Assembly: GCA_947396885.1 (NCBI GenBank)
Contig: OX377206.1
Span: 44,437,631-44,501,630 of the forward strand
Length of the DNA: 64,000 bases
Origin: Heligmosomoides polygyrus polygyrus
Taxonomy: Eukaryota; Nematoda; Chromadorea; Rhabditida; Heligmosomidae
Reading direction: 5' to 3'
Each line of letters begins with the position of its first letter. The first letter of the stretch is position 1. The notes under the pieces were generated by a model that saw nothing but the letters and a program-made list of their open reading frames with translations, made no database searches and was not told the DNA's origin. Below are positions 46,601 through 59,735 of the stretch, in pieces. The position numbers and the translations under genes are program-made.

Positions 46601-47030
46601 TGGCTGGCCACGCTAGGAACGTAGCCTAGTCATGCTGGTGATCCTTCCTCACCCCGCGTCAGTCGTCGACCTCGCCGGCACTTGAAGCTGGACGTGCAAG
46701 CCACTTTAGGCATTCCGGCTTCGGGAATGGCTGGCCACGCTAGGAACGTAGCCCAGCCTAGCTGGTGATCCTTCCTCACCCCGCGTCAGTCGTCGACCCC
46801 GCCGGAACCTGACGCTGGACGTGCGAGCCACTTTAGGCATTCCGGCTTCGAGAATGGCTGGCCACGCTAGGAACGTAGCCTAGTCATGCTGGTGATCCTT
46901 CCTCACCCCGCGTCAGTCGTCAACCTCGCCGGCACCAAATGCTGGACATGCGGACCACGCCAGTCATTCCGGCTTCGAGTATGGCTGGCCACGCTAGGAA
47001 TGTAGCCCAACCTAGCTGGTGATCCTTCCT
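43601..47030. repeat. 3430-bp tandem block, copy 2
   Basis: Both ends lie at CACACC following TTCCT: at 43601 it joins copy 1, and at 47031 it passes into the 36.5-kb-like block. Rare single-base variants of copy 1 (CTTTAGTCATTCC at 42716, ACGTAGCCAGCC at 42973, TTCGCGGGCACC at 41354) are all present 3430 bp later. Confidence 0.87.
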
Positions 47031-48548
47031 CACACCGCGTCAGTCGTCGGCTTCGCCGGCACCTGACGCTTGACGTGCCAGCCACCTTAGGCATTCCGGC
47101 TTCGGAAATGGCTGGCCACGCTAGGAACGTAGTCCAGTCATGCTGGTGATCCTTCCTCACCCAACGTCAGTCGTCAGCTTCGCCGGCACCTGACGCTGGA
47201 CGTGCGAGCCACTTCAGGCATTCCGGCTTCGAGAATGGCTGGCCACGCTAGGAACGTAGCCTAGTCATGCTGGTGATCCTTCCTCACCCCGCGTCAGTCG
47301 TCAACCTCGCCGGCACCAAACGCTGGACATGCGGACCACGCCAGTCATTCCGGCTTCGAGTATGGCTGGCCACGCTAGGAACGTAGCCTAGTCATGCTGG
47401 TGATCCTTCCTCACCCAGCGTCAGTCGTCGACCCCGCCGGAACCTGACGCTGACGTGCGAACCACTTTAGGCATTCCGGCTTCGGGAATGGCTGGCCACG
47501 CTAGGAACGTAGCCCAGTCATGCTGGTGGTCCTTCCTCACCCCGCGTCAGTCGTCGACCTCGCCGGCACCAAACGCTGGACATGCGGACCACGCCAGTCA
47601 TTCCGGCTTCGAGTATGGCTGGCCACGCTAGGAACGTAGCCCAACCTAGCTGATCCTTCCACACCCCGCGCCAGTCGTCGGCTTCGCCGGCACCAAACGC
47701 TGGACATGCGGACCACGCCAGTCATTCCGGCTTCGGGAATGGCTGGCCACGCTAGGAACGTAGCCCAACCTAGCTGGTGATCCTTCCTCACCCCGCGTCA
47801 GTCGTCGACCTCGCCGGCACCTGACGCTGGACATGCGGACCACGCCAGTCATTCCGGCTTCGAGTATGGCTGGCCACGCTAGGAACGTAGCCCAACCTAG
47901 CTGATCCTTCCACACCCCGCGCCAGTCGTCGGCTTCGCCGGCACCAAACGCTGGACATGCGGACCACGCCAGTCATTCCGGCTTCGAGTGTGGCTGGCCA
48001 CGCTAGGAACGCAGCCCAACCTAGCTGATGATCCTTCCTCAACAAGTGTCGCGGGCCACGTCAGGCTTTCCGGCTTCGGGTATGGCTGGAAACGCTAGGA
48101 ACGTAGCCCAGCCTAGCTGGTGATCCTTCCTCACCCCGCGTCAGTCGTCGACCTCGCCGGCACCTGACGCTGGACGTGCGAGCCACTTTAGGCATTCCGG
48201 CTTCGGGAATGGCTGGCCACGCTAGGAACGTAGCCCAACCTAGCTGGTGATCCTTCCTCACCCCGCGTCAGTCGTCGACCTCGCCGGCACCTGACGCTGG
48301 ACATGCGGACCACGCCAGTCATTCCGGCTTCGAGTATGGCTGGCCACGCTAGGAACGTAGCCCAACCTAGCTGATGATCCTTCCTCAACAAGTGTCGCGG
48401 GCCACTTCAGGCTTTCCGGCTTCGGGTATGGCTGGCCACGCTAGGAACGTAGCCCAACCTAGCTGATCCTTCCACACCCCGCGCCAGTCGTCGGCTTCGC
48501 CGGCACCAAACGCTGGACATGCGGACCACGCCAGTCATTCCGGCTTCG
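47031..48548. repeat. Second copy of block 36533-38050
   Basis: Begins exactly where the second 3430-bp copy ends. After 48548 the array repeats parts of the same pattern. CTGGAAACGCT recurs near 48088, 48810, 49403 and 49966. Confidence 0.8.
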
Positions 48549-48930
48549 GGAATGGCTGGCCACGCTAGGAACGTAGCCCAACCTAGCTGGTGATCCTTCC
48601 TCACCCCGCGTCAGTCGTCGACCTCGCCGGCACCTGACGCTGGACATGCGGACCACGCCAGTCATTCCGGCTTCGAGTATGGCTGGCCACGCTAGGAACG
48701 TAGCCCAACCTAGCTGATCCTTCCACACCCCGCGCCAGTCGTCGGCTTCGCCGGCACCAAACGCTGGACATGCGGACCACGCCAGTCATTCCGGCTTCGG
48801 GAATGGCTGGAAACGCTAGGAACGTAGCCCAGCCTAGCTGGTGATCCTTCCTCACCCCGCGTCAGTCGTCGACCTCGCCGGCACCTGACGCTGGACGTGC
48901 GAGCCACTTTAGGCATTCCGGCTTCGGGAA

Positions 48931-51900
48931 TGGCTGGCCACGCTAGGAACGTAGCCCAACCTAGCTGATCCTTCCACACCCCGCGCCAGTCGTCGGCTTC
49001 GCCGGCACCAAACGCTGGACATGCGGACCACGCCAGTCATTCCGGCTTCGGGAATGGCTGGCCACGCTAGGAACGTAGCCCAACCTAGCTGGTGATCCTT
49101 CCTCACCCCGCGTCAGTCGTCGACCTCGCCGGCACCTGACGCTGGACATGCGGACCACGCCAGTCATTCCGGCTTCGAGTATGGCTGGCCACGCTAGGAA
49201 CGTAGCCCAACCTAGCTGATCCTTCCACACCCCGCGCCAGTCGTCGGCTTCGCCGGCACCAAACGCTGGACATGCGGACCACGCCAGTCATTCCGGCTTC
49301 GAGTGTGGCTGGCCACGCTAGGAACGCAGCCCAACCTAGCTGATGATCCTTCCTCAACAAGTGTCGCGGGCCACGTCAGGCTTTCCGGCTTCGGGTATGG
49401 CTGGAAACGCTAGGAACGTAGCCCAGCCTAGCTGGTGATCCTTCCTCACCCCGCGTCAGTCGTCGACCTCGCCGGCACCTGACGCTGGACGTGCGAGCCA
49501 CTTTAGGCATTCCGGCTTCGGGAATGGCTGGCCACGCTAGGAACGTAGCCCAACCTAGCTGGTGATCCTTCCTCACCCCGCGTCAGTCGTCGACCTCGCC
49601 GGCACCTGACGCTGGACATGCGGACCACGCCAGTCATTCCGGCTTCGAGTATGGCTGGCCACGCTAGGAACGTAGCCCAACCTAGCTGATGATCCTTCCT
49701 CAACAAGTGTCGCGGGCCACTTCAGGCTTTCCGGCTTCGGGTATGGCTGGCCACGCTAGGAACGTAGCCCAACCTAGCTGATCCTTCCACACCCCGCGCC
49801 AGTCGTCGGCTTCGCCGGCACCAAACGCTGGACATGCGGACCACGCCAGTCATTCCGGCTTCGAGTGTGGCTGGCCACGCTAGGAACGCAGCCCAACCTA
49901 GCTGATGATCCTTCCTCAACAAGTGTCGCGGGCCACGTCAGGCTTTCCGGCTTCGGGTATGGCTGGAAACGCTAGGAACGTAGCCCAGCCTAGCTGGTGA
50001 TCCTTCCTCACCCCGCGTCAGTCGTCGACCTCGCCGGCACCTGACGCTGGACGTGCGAGCCACTTTAGGCATTCCGGCTTCGGGAATGGCTGGCCACGCT
50101 AGGAACGTAGCCCAACCTAGCTGGTGATCCTTCCTCACCCCGCGTCAGTCGTCGACCTCGCCGGCACCTGACGCTGGACATGCGGACCACGCCAGTCATT
50201 CCGGCTTCGAGTATGGCTGGCCACGCTAGGAACGTAGCCCAACCTAGCTGATGATCCTTCCTCAACAAGTGTCGCGGGCCACTTCAGGCTTTCCGGCTTC
50301 GGGTATGGCTGGCCACGCTAGGAACGTAGCCCAACCTAGCTGATCCTTCCACACCCCGCGCCAGTCGTCGGCTTCGCCGGCACCAAACGCTGGACATGCG
50401 GACCACGCCAGTCATTCCGGCTTCGGGAATGGCTGGCCACGCTAGGAACGTAGCGCAACCCAGCTGGTGATCCTTCCTCACCCCGCGTCAGTCGTCGACC
50501 TCGCCGGCACCAAACGCTGGACGTGCGAACCACTTTAGGCATTCCGGCTTCGGGAATGGCTGGCCACGCTAGGAACGTAGCCCAGTCATGCTGGTGATCC
50601 TTCCTCACCCCGCGTCAGTCGTCGACCTCGCCGGCACCAAACGCTGGACATGCGGACCACGCCAGTCATTCCGGCTTCGAGTATGGCTGGCCACGCTAGG
50701 AACGTAGCCCAACCTAGCTGATCCTTCCACACCCCGCGCCAGTCGTCGGCTTCGCCGGCACCTGACGCTGGACGTGCGCGGCACTTTAGGCGTTCCGGCT
50801 TCGGGAATGCTGGCCACGCTAGGAACGTAGCCCAGTCATGCTGGTGATCCATCCTCACCCAACGTCAGTCGTCGGCTTCGCCGGCACCTAACGCTGGACG
50901 TGCGAGCCACTTCAGGCATTCCGGCTTCGGGAATGGCTGGCCACGCTAGGAACGTAGCCCAGCCTAGCTGGTGATCCTTCCTCAACCATTGTCTCGAGCT
51001 ACGCCAGGCATTCCGGCCTCGGGTATGGCTGGCCACGCTAGGAACGTAGCCTAGTCATGCTGGTGATCCTTCCTCACCCCGCGTCAGTCGTCGACCTCGC
51101 CGGCACTTGACGCTGGACGTGCGAGCCACTTTAGGCATTCCAGCTTCGGGAATGGCTGGCCACGCTAGGAACGTAGCCCAGCCTAGCTGGTGATCCTTCC
51201 TCACCCCGCGTCAGTTGTCGACCTCGCCGGCACAAAACGCTGGACCTACGGACCACGTCAGTCATTCCGGCTTCGAGTATGCCTGGCCACGCTGGGAACG
51301 TAGCGTTGATGATCCTGATGATCCTTCCTCAACAAGTGTCGCGGGCCACGTCAGGCTTTCCGGCCTCGGGAATGGCTGGCCACGCTAGGAACGTAGCGCA
51401 ACCCAGCTGGTGATCCTTCCTCAACCATTGTCTCGGGCTACGCCAGGCATTCCGGCCTCGGGTATGGCTGGCCACGCTAGGAACGTAGCCCAGTCATGCT
51501 GGTGATCCTTCCTCACCCCGCGTCAGTCGTCGACCTCGCCGGCACCAAACGCTGGACATGCGGACCACGCCAGTCATTCCGGCTTCGGGAATGGCTGGCC
51601 ACGCTAGGAATGTAGCCCAACCTAGCTGGTGATCCTTCCTCACCCCGCGTCAGTCGTCGACCCCGCCGACAACTGACGCTGGACGTGCGAGCCACTTTAG
51701 GCATTCCGGCTTCGGGAAAGCTGGCCACGCTAGGAACGTAGCCCAGCCTAGCTGGTGATCCTTCCTCAACCATTGTCTCGAGCTACGCCAGGCATTCCGG
51801 CCTCGGGTATGGCTGGCCACGCTAGGAACGTAGCCTAGTCATGCTGGTGATCCTTCCACACCCCGCCTCAGTAGTCGACCTCGCCGGCACTTGAAGCTGG

Positions 51901-52273
51901 ACGTGCGAGCCACTTTAGGCATTCCGGCTTCGGGAATGGCTGGCCACGCTAGGAACGTAGCCCAGCCTAGCTGGTGATCCTTCCACACCCCGCGCCAGTC
52001 GTCGGCTTCGCCGGCACCTGACGCTGGACGTGCGAGGCACTTTAGGCGTTCCGGCTTCGGGAATGCTGGCCACGCTAGGAACGTAGCCCAGTCATGCTGG
52101 TGATCCATCCTCACCCAACGTCAGTCGTCGGCTTCGCCGGCACCTAACGCTGGACGTGCGAGCCACTTCAGGCATTCCGGCTTCGGGAATGGCTGGCCAC
52201 GCTAGGAACGTAGCCCAGCCTAGCTGGTGATCCTTCCTCAACCATTGTCTCGAGCTACGCCAGGCATTCCGGC
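48931..52273. repeat. Second copy of block 37118-40460
   Basis: Collinear copy 11813 bp downstream. Its end overlaps the 472-bp duplication. The two copies part at CATTCCGGCTTCGAG against CATTCCGGCCTCGGG. Confidence 0.83.
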
Positions 52274-52745
52274 CTCGGGTATGGCTGGCCACGCTAGGAA
52301 CGTAGCCTAGTCATGCTGGTGATCCTTCCACACCCCGCCTCAGTAGTCGACCTCGCCGGCACTTGAAGCTGGACGTGCGAGCCACTTTAGGCATTCCGGC
52401 TTCGGGAATGGCTGGCCACGCTAGGAACGTAGCCCAGCCTAGCTGGTGATCCTTCCACACCCCGCGCCAGTCGTCGGCTTCGCCGGCACCTGACGCTGGA
52501 CGTGCGAGGCACTTTAGGCGTTCCGGCTTCGGGAATGCTGGCCACGCTAGGAACGTAGCCCAGTCATGCTGGTGATCCATCCTCACCCAACGTCAGTCGT
52601 CGGCTTCGCCGGCACCTAACGCTGGACGTGCGAGCCACTTCAGGCATTCCGGCTTCGGGAATGGCTGGCCACGCTAGGAACGTAGCCCAGCCTAGCTGGT
52701 GATCCTTCCTCAACCATTGTCTCGAGCTACGCCAGGCATTCCGGC
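51720..52745. repeat. 472-bp tandem duplication (two copies)
   Basis: The unit from about 51720 recurs from about 52192. Both copies contain TTCCACACCCCGCCTCAGTAG and the one-base-shorter GGGAATGCTGGCC. The extra 472 bp accounts for most of the shift between the 11813-bp and 12285-bp offsets to the 40-kb region. Confidence 0.82.
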
Positions 52746-55700
52746 TTCGAGTATGGCTGGCCACGCTAGGAACGTAGCCCAACCTAGCTGATCCTTCCTC
52801 ACCCCGCGTCAGTCGTCGACCTCGCCGACATCTGACGCTGGACGTGCGAGCCACCTTAGGCATTCCGGCTTCGGGAATGGCTGGCCACGCTAGGAACGTA
52901 GCCCAACCTAGCTGGTGATCCTTCCTCACCCCGCGTCAGTCGTCGACCTCGCCGACATCTGACGCTGGACGTGCGAGCCACTTTAGGCATTCCGGCTTCG
53001 CGAAAGCTGGCCACGCTAGGAACGTAGCGCAACCCAGCTGGTGATCCTTCCTCAACCATTGTCTCGGGCTACGCCAGGCATTCCGGCCTCGGGTATGGCT
53101 CGCCACGCTAGGAACGTAGCGTAGTCATGCTGGTGATCCTTCCTCACCCCGCGTCAGTCGTCGACCTCGCCGGCACCAAACGCTGGACATACGGACCACG
53201 CCAGTCATTCCGGTTTCGAGTATGGCTGGCCACGCTAGGAACCTAGCCCAACCTAGCTGATGATCCTTCCTCACCCCGCGTCAGTCGTCAACCTCGCCGG
53301 CACCTAACGCTGGACGTGCGAGCCACTTCAGGCATTCCGGCTTTGGGAATGGCTGGCCACGCTAGGAACGTAGCGCAACCCAGCTGGTGATCCTTCCTCA
53401 ACCATTGTCTCGGGCTACGCCAGGCATTCCGGCCTCGGGTATGGCTCGCCACGCTAGGAACGTAGCCTAGTCATGCTGGTGATCCTTCCTCACCCCGCGT
53501 CAGTCGTCGGCTTCGCCGGCACCTGACGCTTGACCTGCGAGCCACCTTAGGCATTCCGGCTTCGGAAATGGCTGGCCACGCTAGGAACGTAGTCCAGTCA
53601 TGCTGGTGATCCTTCCTCACCCAACGTCAGTCGTCAGCTTCGCGGGCACCTGAAGCTGGACGTGCGAGCCACTTCAGGCATTCCGGCTTCGAGAATGGCT
53701 GGCCACGCTAGGAACGTAGCCTAGTCATGCTGGTGATCCTTCCTCACCCCGCGTCAGTCGTCAACCTCGCCGGCACCAAATGCTGGACATGCGGACCACG
53801 CCAGTCATTCCGGCTTCGAGTATGGCTGGCCACGCTAGGAATGTAGCCCAACCTAGCTGGTGATCCTTCCTCACCCCGCGTCAGTCGTCGACCCCGCCGG
53901 AACCTGACGCTGGACGTGCGAGCCACTTTAGGCATTCCGGCTTCGGGAATGGCTGGCCACGCTAGGAACGTAGCCCAACCTAGCTGGTGATATTTCCTCA
54001 CCCCGCGTCAGTCGTCGACCTCGCCGACATCTGACGCTGGACGTGCGAGCCGCTTTAGGCATTCCGGCTTCGGGAAAGCTGGCCACGCTAGGAACGTAGC
54101 CCAGCCTAGCTGGTGATCCTTCCTCAACCATTGTCTCGAGCTACGCCAGGCATTCCGGCCTCGGGTATGGCTGGCCACGCTAGGAACGTAGCCTAGTCAT
54201 GCTGGTGATCCTTCCTCACCCCGCGTCAGTCGTCGACCTCGCCGGCACTTGAAGCTGGACGTGCAAGCCACTTTAGGCATTCCGGCTTCGGGAATGGCTG
54301 GCCACGCTAGGAACGTAGCCCAGCCTAGCTGGTGATCCTTCCTCACCCCGCGTCAGTTGTCGACCTCGCCGACATCTGACGCTGGACGTGCGAGCCACTT
54401 TAGGCATTCCGGCTTCGGGAAAGCTGGCCACGCTAGGAACGTAGCCCAGCCTAGCTGGTGATCCTTCCTCAACCATTGTCTCGAGCTACGCCAGGCATTC
54501 CGGCCTCGGGTATGGCTGGCCACGCTAGGAACGTAGCCTAGTCATGCTGGTGATCCTTCCTCACCCCGCGTCAGTCGTCGACCTCGCCGGCACTTGAAGC
54601 TGGACGTGCAAGCCACTTTAGGCATTCCGGCTTCGGGAATGGCTGGCCACGCTAGGAACGTAGCCCAGCCTAGCTGGTGATCCTTCCTCACCCCGCGTCA
54701 GTCGTCGACCCCGCCGGAACCTGACGCTGGACGTGCGAGCCACTTTAGGCATTCCGGCTTCGAGAATGGCTGGCCACGCTAGGAACGTAGCCTAGTCATG
54801 CTGGTGATCCTTCCTCACCCCGCGTCAGTCGTCAACCTCGCCGGCACCAAATGCTGGACATGCGGACCACGCCAGTCATTCCGGCTTCGAGTATGGCTGG
54901 CCACGCTAGGAATGTAGCCCAACCTAGCTGGTGATCCTTCCTCACCCCGCGTCAGTCGTCGACTCCGCCGGAACCTGACGCTGGACGTGCGAGCCACTTT
55001 AGGCATTCCGGCTTCGGGAATGGCTGGCCACGCTAGGAACGTAGCCCAACCTAGCTGGTGATATTTCCTCACCCCGCGTCAGTCGTCGACCTCGCCGACA
55101 TCTGACGCTGGACGTGCGAGCCACTTTAGGCATTCCGGCTTCGGGAAAGCTGGCCACGCTAGGAACGTAGCCCAGCCTAGCTGGTGATCCTTCCTCAACC
55201 ATTGTCTCGAGCTACGCCAGGCATTCCGGCCTCGGGTATGGCTGGCCACGCTAGGAACGTAGCCTAGTCATGCTGGTGATCCTTCCTCACCCCGCGTCAG
55301 TCGTCGACCTCGCCGGCACTTGAAGCTGGACGTGCAAGCCACTTTAGGCATTCCGGCTTCGGGAATGGCTGGCCACGCTAGGAACGTAGCCAGCCTAGCT
55401 GGTGATCCTTCCTCACCCCGCGTCAGTTGTCGACCTCGCCGACATCTGACGCTGGACGTGCGAGCCACTTTAGGCATTCCGGCTTCGGGAAAGCTGGCCA
55501 CGCTAGGAACGTAGCCCAGCCTAGCTGGTGATCCTTCCTCAACCATTGTCTCGAGCTACGCCAGGCATTCCGGCCTCGGGTATGGCTGGCCACGCTAGGA
55601 ACGTAGCCTAGTCATGCTGGTGATCCTTCCTCACCCCGCGTCAGTCGTCGACCTCGCCGGCACTTGAAGCTGGACGTGCAAGCCACTTTAGGCATTCCGG

Positions 55701-55980
55701 CTTCGGGAATGGCTGGCCACGCTAGGAACGTAGCCCAGCCTAGCTGGTGATCCTTCCTCACCCCGCGTCAGTCGTCGACCCCGCCGGAACCTGACGCTGG
55801 ACGTGCGAGCCACTTTAGGCATTCCGGCTTCGAGAATGGCTGGCCACGCTAGGAACGTAGCCTAGTCATGCTGGTGATCCTTCCTCACCCCGCGTCAGTC
55901 GTCAACCTCGCCGGCACCAAATGCTGGACATGCGGACCACGCCAGTCATTCCGGCTTCGAGTATGGCTGGCCACGCTAGG
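52564..55980. repeat. Displaced copy of 40.28-43.57 kb with one extra monomer
   Basis: Offset is 12285 bp up to about 53.9 kb and 12412 bp afterwards. The difference is 127 bp, one long monomer. It retains GTGATATTTCC, TTTGGGAATGG and TTGAAGCTGGACGTGCAAG. CTTTAGTCATTCC of the 42.7/46.1 kb copies is CTTTAGGCATTCC here. Confidence 0.82.
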
Positions 55981-56030
55981 AATGTAGCCCAACCTAGCTG
56001 GTGATCCTTCCTCACCCCGCGTCAGTCGTC
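53700..56030. repeat. 1071-bp multi-monomer higher-order unit, about 2.2 copies
   Basis: Landmarks repeat at 53744, 54815 and 55885, spacing 1071 and 1070 bp. The one-base difference is ACGTAGCCAGCC near 55389. About seven L and two S monomers make up one unit. In the 40-47 kb blocks the equivalent spacing is 944 bp, one monomer less. Confidence 0.78.
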
Positions 56031-58585
56031 GACCTCGCCGACATCTGACGCTGGACGTGCGAGCCACTTTAGGCATTCCGGCTTCGGGAAAGCTGGCCAC
56101 GCTAGGAACGTAGCCCAGCCTAGCTGGTGATCCTTCCTCAACCATTGTCTCGAGCTACGCCAGGCATTCCGGCCTCGGGTATGGCTGGCCACGCTAGGAA
56201 CGTAGCCTAGTCATGCTGGTGATCCTTCCTCACCCCGCGTCAGTCGTCGACCTCGCCGGCACTTGAAGCTGGACGTGCAAGCCACTTTAGGCATTCCGGC
56301 TTCGGGAATGGCTGGCCACGCTAGGAACGTAGCCCAGCCTAGCTGGTGATCCTTCCTCACCCCGCGTCAGTTGTCGACCTCGCCGGCACAAAACGCTGGA
56401 CCTACGGACCACGTCAGTCATTCCGGCTTCGAGTATGCCTGGCCACGCTGGGAACGTAGCGCTGATGATCCTGATGATCCTTCCTCAACAAGTGTCGCGG
56501 GCCACGTCAGGCTTTCCGGCTTCGGGAATGGCTGGCCACGGTAGGAACGTAGCGCAACCCAGCTGGTGATCCTTCCTCAACCATTGTCTCGGGCTACGCC
56601 AGGCATTCCGGCCTCGGGTATGGCTCGCCACGCTAGGAACGTAGCGTAGTCATGCTGGTGATCCTTCCTCACCCCGCGTCAGTCGTCGACCTCGCCGGCA
56701 CCAAACGCTGGACATACGGACCACGCCAGTCATTCCGGTTTCGAGTATGGCTGGCCACGCTAGGAACGTAGCCCAACCTAGCTGGTGATATTTCCTCACC
56801 CCGCGTCAGTCGTCGACCTCGCCGACATCTGACGCTGGACGTGCGAGCCACTTTAGGCATTCCGGCTTCGGGAAAGCTGGCCACGCTAGGAACGTAGCCC
56901 AGCCTAGCTGGTGATCCTTCCTCACCCCGCGTCAGTCGTCGACCCCGCCGGAACCTGACGCTGGACGTGCGAGCCACTTTAGGCATTCCGGCTTCGAGAA
57001 TGGCTGGCCACGCTAGGAACGTAGCCTAGTCATGCTGGTGATCCTTCCTCACCCCGCGTCAGTCGTCAACCTCGCCGGCACCAAATGCTGGACATGCGGA
57101 CCACGCCAGTCATTCCGGCTTCGAGTATGGCTGGCCACGCTAGGAATGTAGCCCAACCTAGCTGGTGATCCTTCCTCACCCCGCGTCAGTCGTCGACCCC
57201 GCCGGAACCTGACGCTGGACGTGCGAGCCACTTTAGGCATTCCGGCTTCGGGAATGGCTGGCCACGCTAGGAACGTAGCCCAGCCTAGCTGGTGATCCTT
57301 CCTCACCCCGCGTCAGTCGTCGACCCCGCCGGAACCTGACGCTGGACGTGCGAGCCACTTTAGGCATTCCGGCTTCGAGAATGGCTGGCCACGCTAGGAA
57401 CGTAGCCTAGTCATGCTGGTGATCCTTCCTCACCCCGCGTCAGTCGTCAACCTCGCCGGCACCAAATGCTGGACATGCGGACCACGCCAGTCATTCCGGC
57501 TTCGAGTATGGCTGGCCACGCTAGGAATGTAGCCCAACCTAGCTGGTGATCCTTCCTCACCCCGCGTCAGTCGTCGACCCCGCCGGAACCTGACGCTGGA
57601 CGTGCGAGCCACTTTAGGCATTCCGGCTTCGGGAATGGCTGGCCACGCTAGGAACGTAGCCCAACCTAGCTGGTGATATTTCCTCACCCCGCGTCAGTCG
57701 TCGACCTCGCCGACATCTGACGCTGGACGTGCGAGCCACTTTAGGCATTCCGGCTTCGGGAAAGCTGGCCACGCTAGGAACGTAGCCCAGCCTAGCTGGT
57801 GATCCTTCCTCAACCATTGTCTCGAGCTACGCCAGGCATTCCGGCCTCGGGTATGGCTGGCCACGCTAGGAACGTAGCCTAGTCATGCTGGTGATCCTTC
57901 CTCACCCCGCGTCAGTCGTCGACCTCGCCGGCACTTGAAGCTGGACGTGCAAGCCACTTTAGGCATTCCGGCTTCGGGAATGGCTGGCCACGCTAGGAAC
58001 GTAGCCCAGCCTAGCTGGTGATCCTTCCTCACCCCGCGTCAGTTGTCGACCTCGCCGGCACAAAACGCTGGACCTACGGACCACGTCAGTCATTCCGGCT
58101 TCGAGTATGCCTGGCCACGCTGGGAACGTAGCGCTGATGATCCTGGTGATCCTTCCTCAACCATTGTCTCGAGCTACGCCAGGCATTCCGGCCTCGGGTA
58201 TGGCTGGCCACGCTAGGAACGTAGCCTAGTCATGCTGGTGATCCTTCCTCACCCCGCGTCAGTCGTCGACCTCGACGGCACCAAACGCTGGACATACGGA
58301 CCACGCCAGTCATTCCGGTTTCGAGTATGGCTGGCCAAGCTAGGAACCTAGCCCAACCTAGCTGATGATCCTTCCTCACCCCGCGTCAGTCGTCAACCTC
58401 GACGGCACCTAACGCTGGACGTGCGAGCCACTTCAGGCATTCCGGCTTCGGGAATGGCTGGCCACGCTAGGAACGTAGCGCAACCCAGCTGGTGATCCTT
58501 CCTCAACCATTGTCTCGGGCTACGCCAGGCATTCCGGCCTCGGGTATGGCTCGCCACGCTAGGAACGTAGCCTAGTCATGCTGGT
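56031..58585. repeat. Mosaic segment with 381-bp trimer duplication
   Basis: 56921-57301 is repeated at 57302-57682, a unit of three 127-bp monomers containing CGCCGGAACCTGACG, TTCGAGAATGG and GTCAACCTCGCC with CAAATGCTGG. Around it lie GATATTTCC monomers (56787, 57666) and two 93-bp units. A point variant is CCACGGTAGGAACG at about 56538. Confidence 0.78.
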
Positions 58586-59735
58586 GATCCTTCCTCACCC
58601 CGCGTCAGTCGTCGACCTCGCCGGCACCAAACGCTGGACATGCGGACCACGCCAGTCATTCCGGCTTCGAGTATGGCTGGCCACGCTAGGAACGTAGCCC
58701 AACCTAGCTGATCCTTCCACACCCCGCGCCAGTCGTCGGCTTCGCCGGCACCTGACGCTGGACGTGCGAGGCACTTTAGGCGTTCCGGCTTCGGGAATGC
58801 TGGCCACGCTAGGAACGTAGCCCAGTCATGCTGGTGATCCATCCTCACCCAACGTCAGTCGTCGGCTTCGCCGGCACCTAACGCTGGACGTGCGAGCCAC
58901 TTCAGGCATTCCGGCTTCGGGAATGGCTGGCCACGCTAGGAACGTAGCCCAGCCTAGCTGGTGATCCTTCCTCAACCATTGTCTCGAGCTACGCCAGGCA
59001 TTCCGGCCTCGGGTATGGCTGGCCACGCTAGGAACGTAGCCTAGTCATGCTGGTGATCCTTCCTCACCCCGCGTCAGTCGTCGACCTCGCCGGCACTTGA
59101 CGCTGGACGTGCGAGCCCCTTTAGGCATTCCGGCTTCGGGAATGGCTGGCCACGCTAGGAACGCAGCCCAGCCTAGCTGGTGATCCTTCCTCACCCCGCG
59201 TCAGTTGTCGACCTCGCCGGCACAAAACGCTGGACCTACGGACCACGTCAGTCATTCCGGCTTCGAGTATGCCTGGCCACGCTGGGAACGTAGCGCTGAT
59301 GATCCTGATGATCCTTCCTCAACAAGTGTCGCGGGCCACGTCAGGCTTTCCGGCTTCGGGAATGGCTGGCCACGCTAGGAACGTAGCGCAACCCAGCTGG
59401 TGATCCTTACTCAACCATTGTCTCGGGCTACGCCAGGCATTCCGGCCTCGGGTATGGCTGGCCACGCTAGGAACGTAGCCCAGTCATGCTGGTGATCCTT
59501 CCTCACCCCGCCTCAGTCGTCGACCTCGCCGGCACCAAACGCTGGACATGCGGACCACGCCAGTCATTCCGGCTTCGGGAATGGCTGGCCACGCTAGGAA
59601 TGTAGCCCAACCTAGCTGGTGATCCTTCCTCACCCCGCGTCAGTCGTCGACCCCGCCGACATCTGACGCTGGACGTGCGAGCCACTTTAGGCATTCCGGC
59701 TTCGGGAAAGCTGGCCACGCTAGGAACGTAGCCCA
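58585..59735. repeat. Displaced copy of 50.6-51.7 kb
   Basis: Constant 7990-bp offset. Differences include GTGCGAGGCAC against GTGCGCGGCAC, GAGCCCCTTTAGG at about 59114, and CCTTACTCAACC at about 59407. Confidence 0.78.

Noticed and set aside
40171..47030. Large gene or mobile element duplicated in tandem
   Set aside because: The 3430-bp period is a higher-order repeat of ordinary monomers, without any added sequence.
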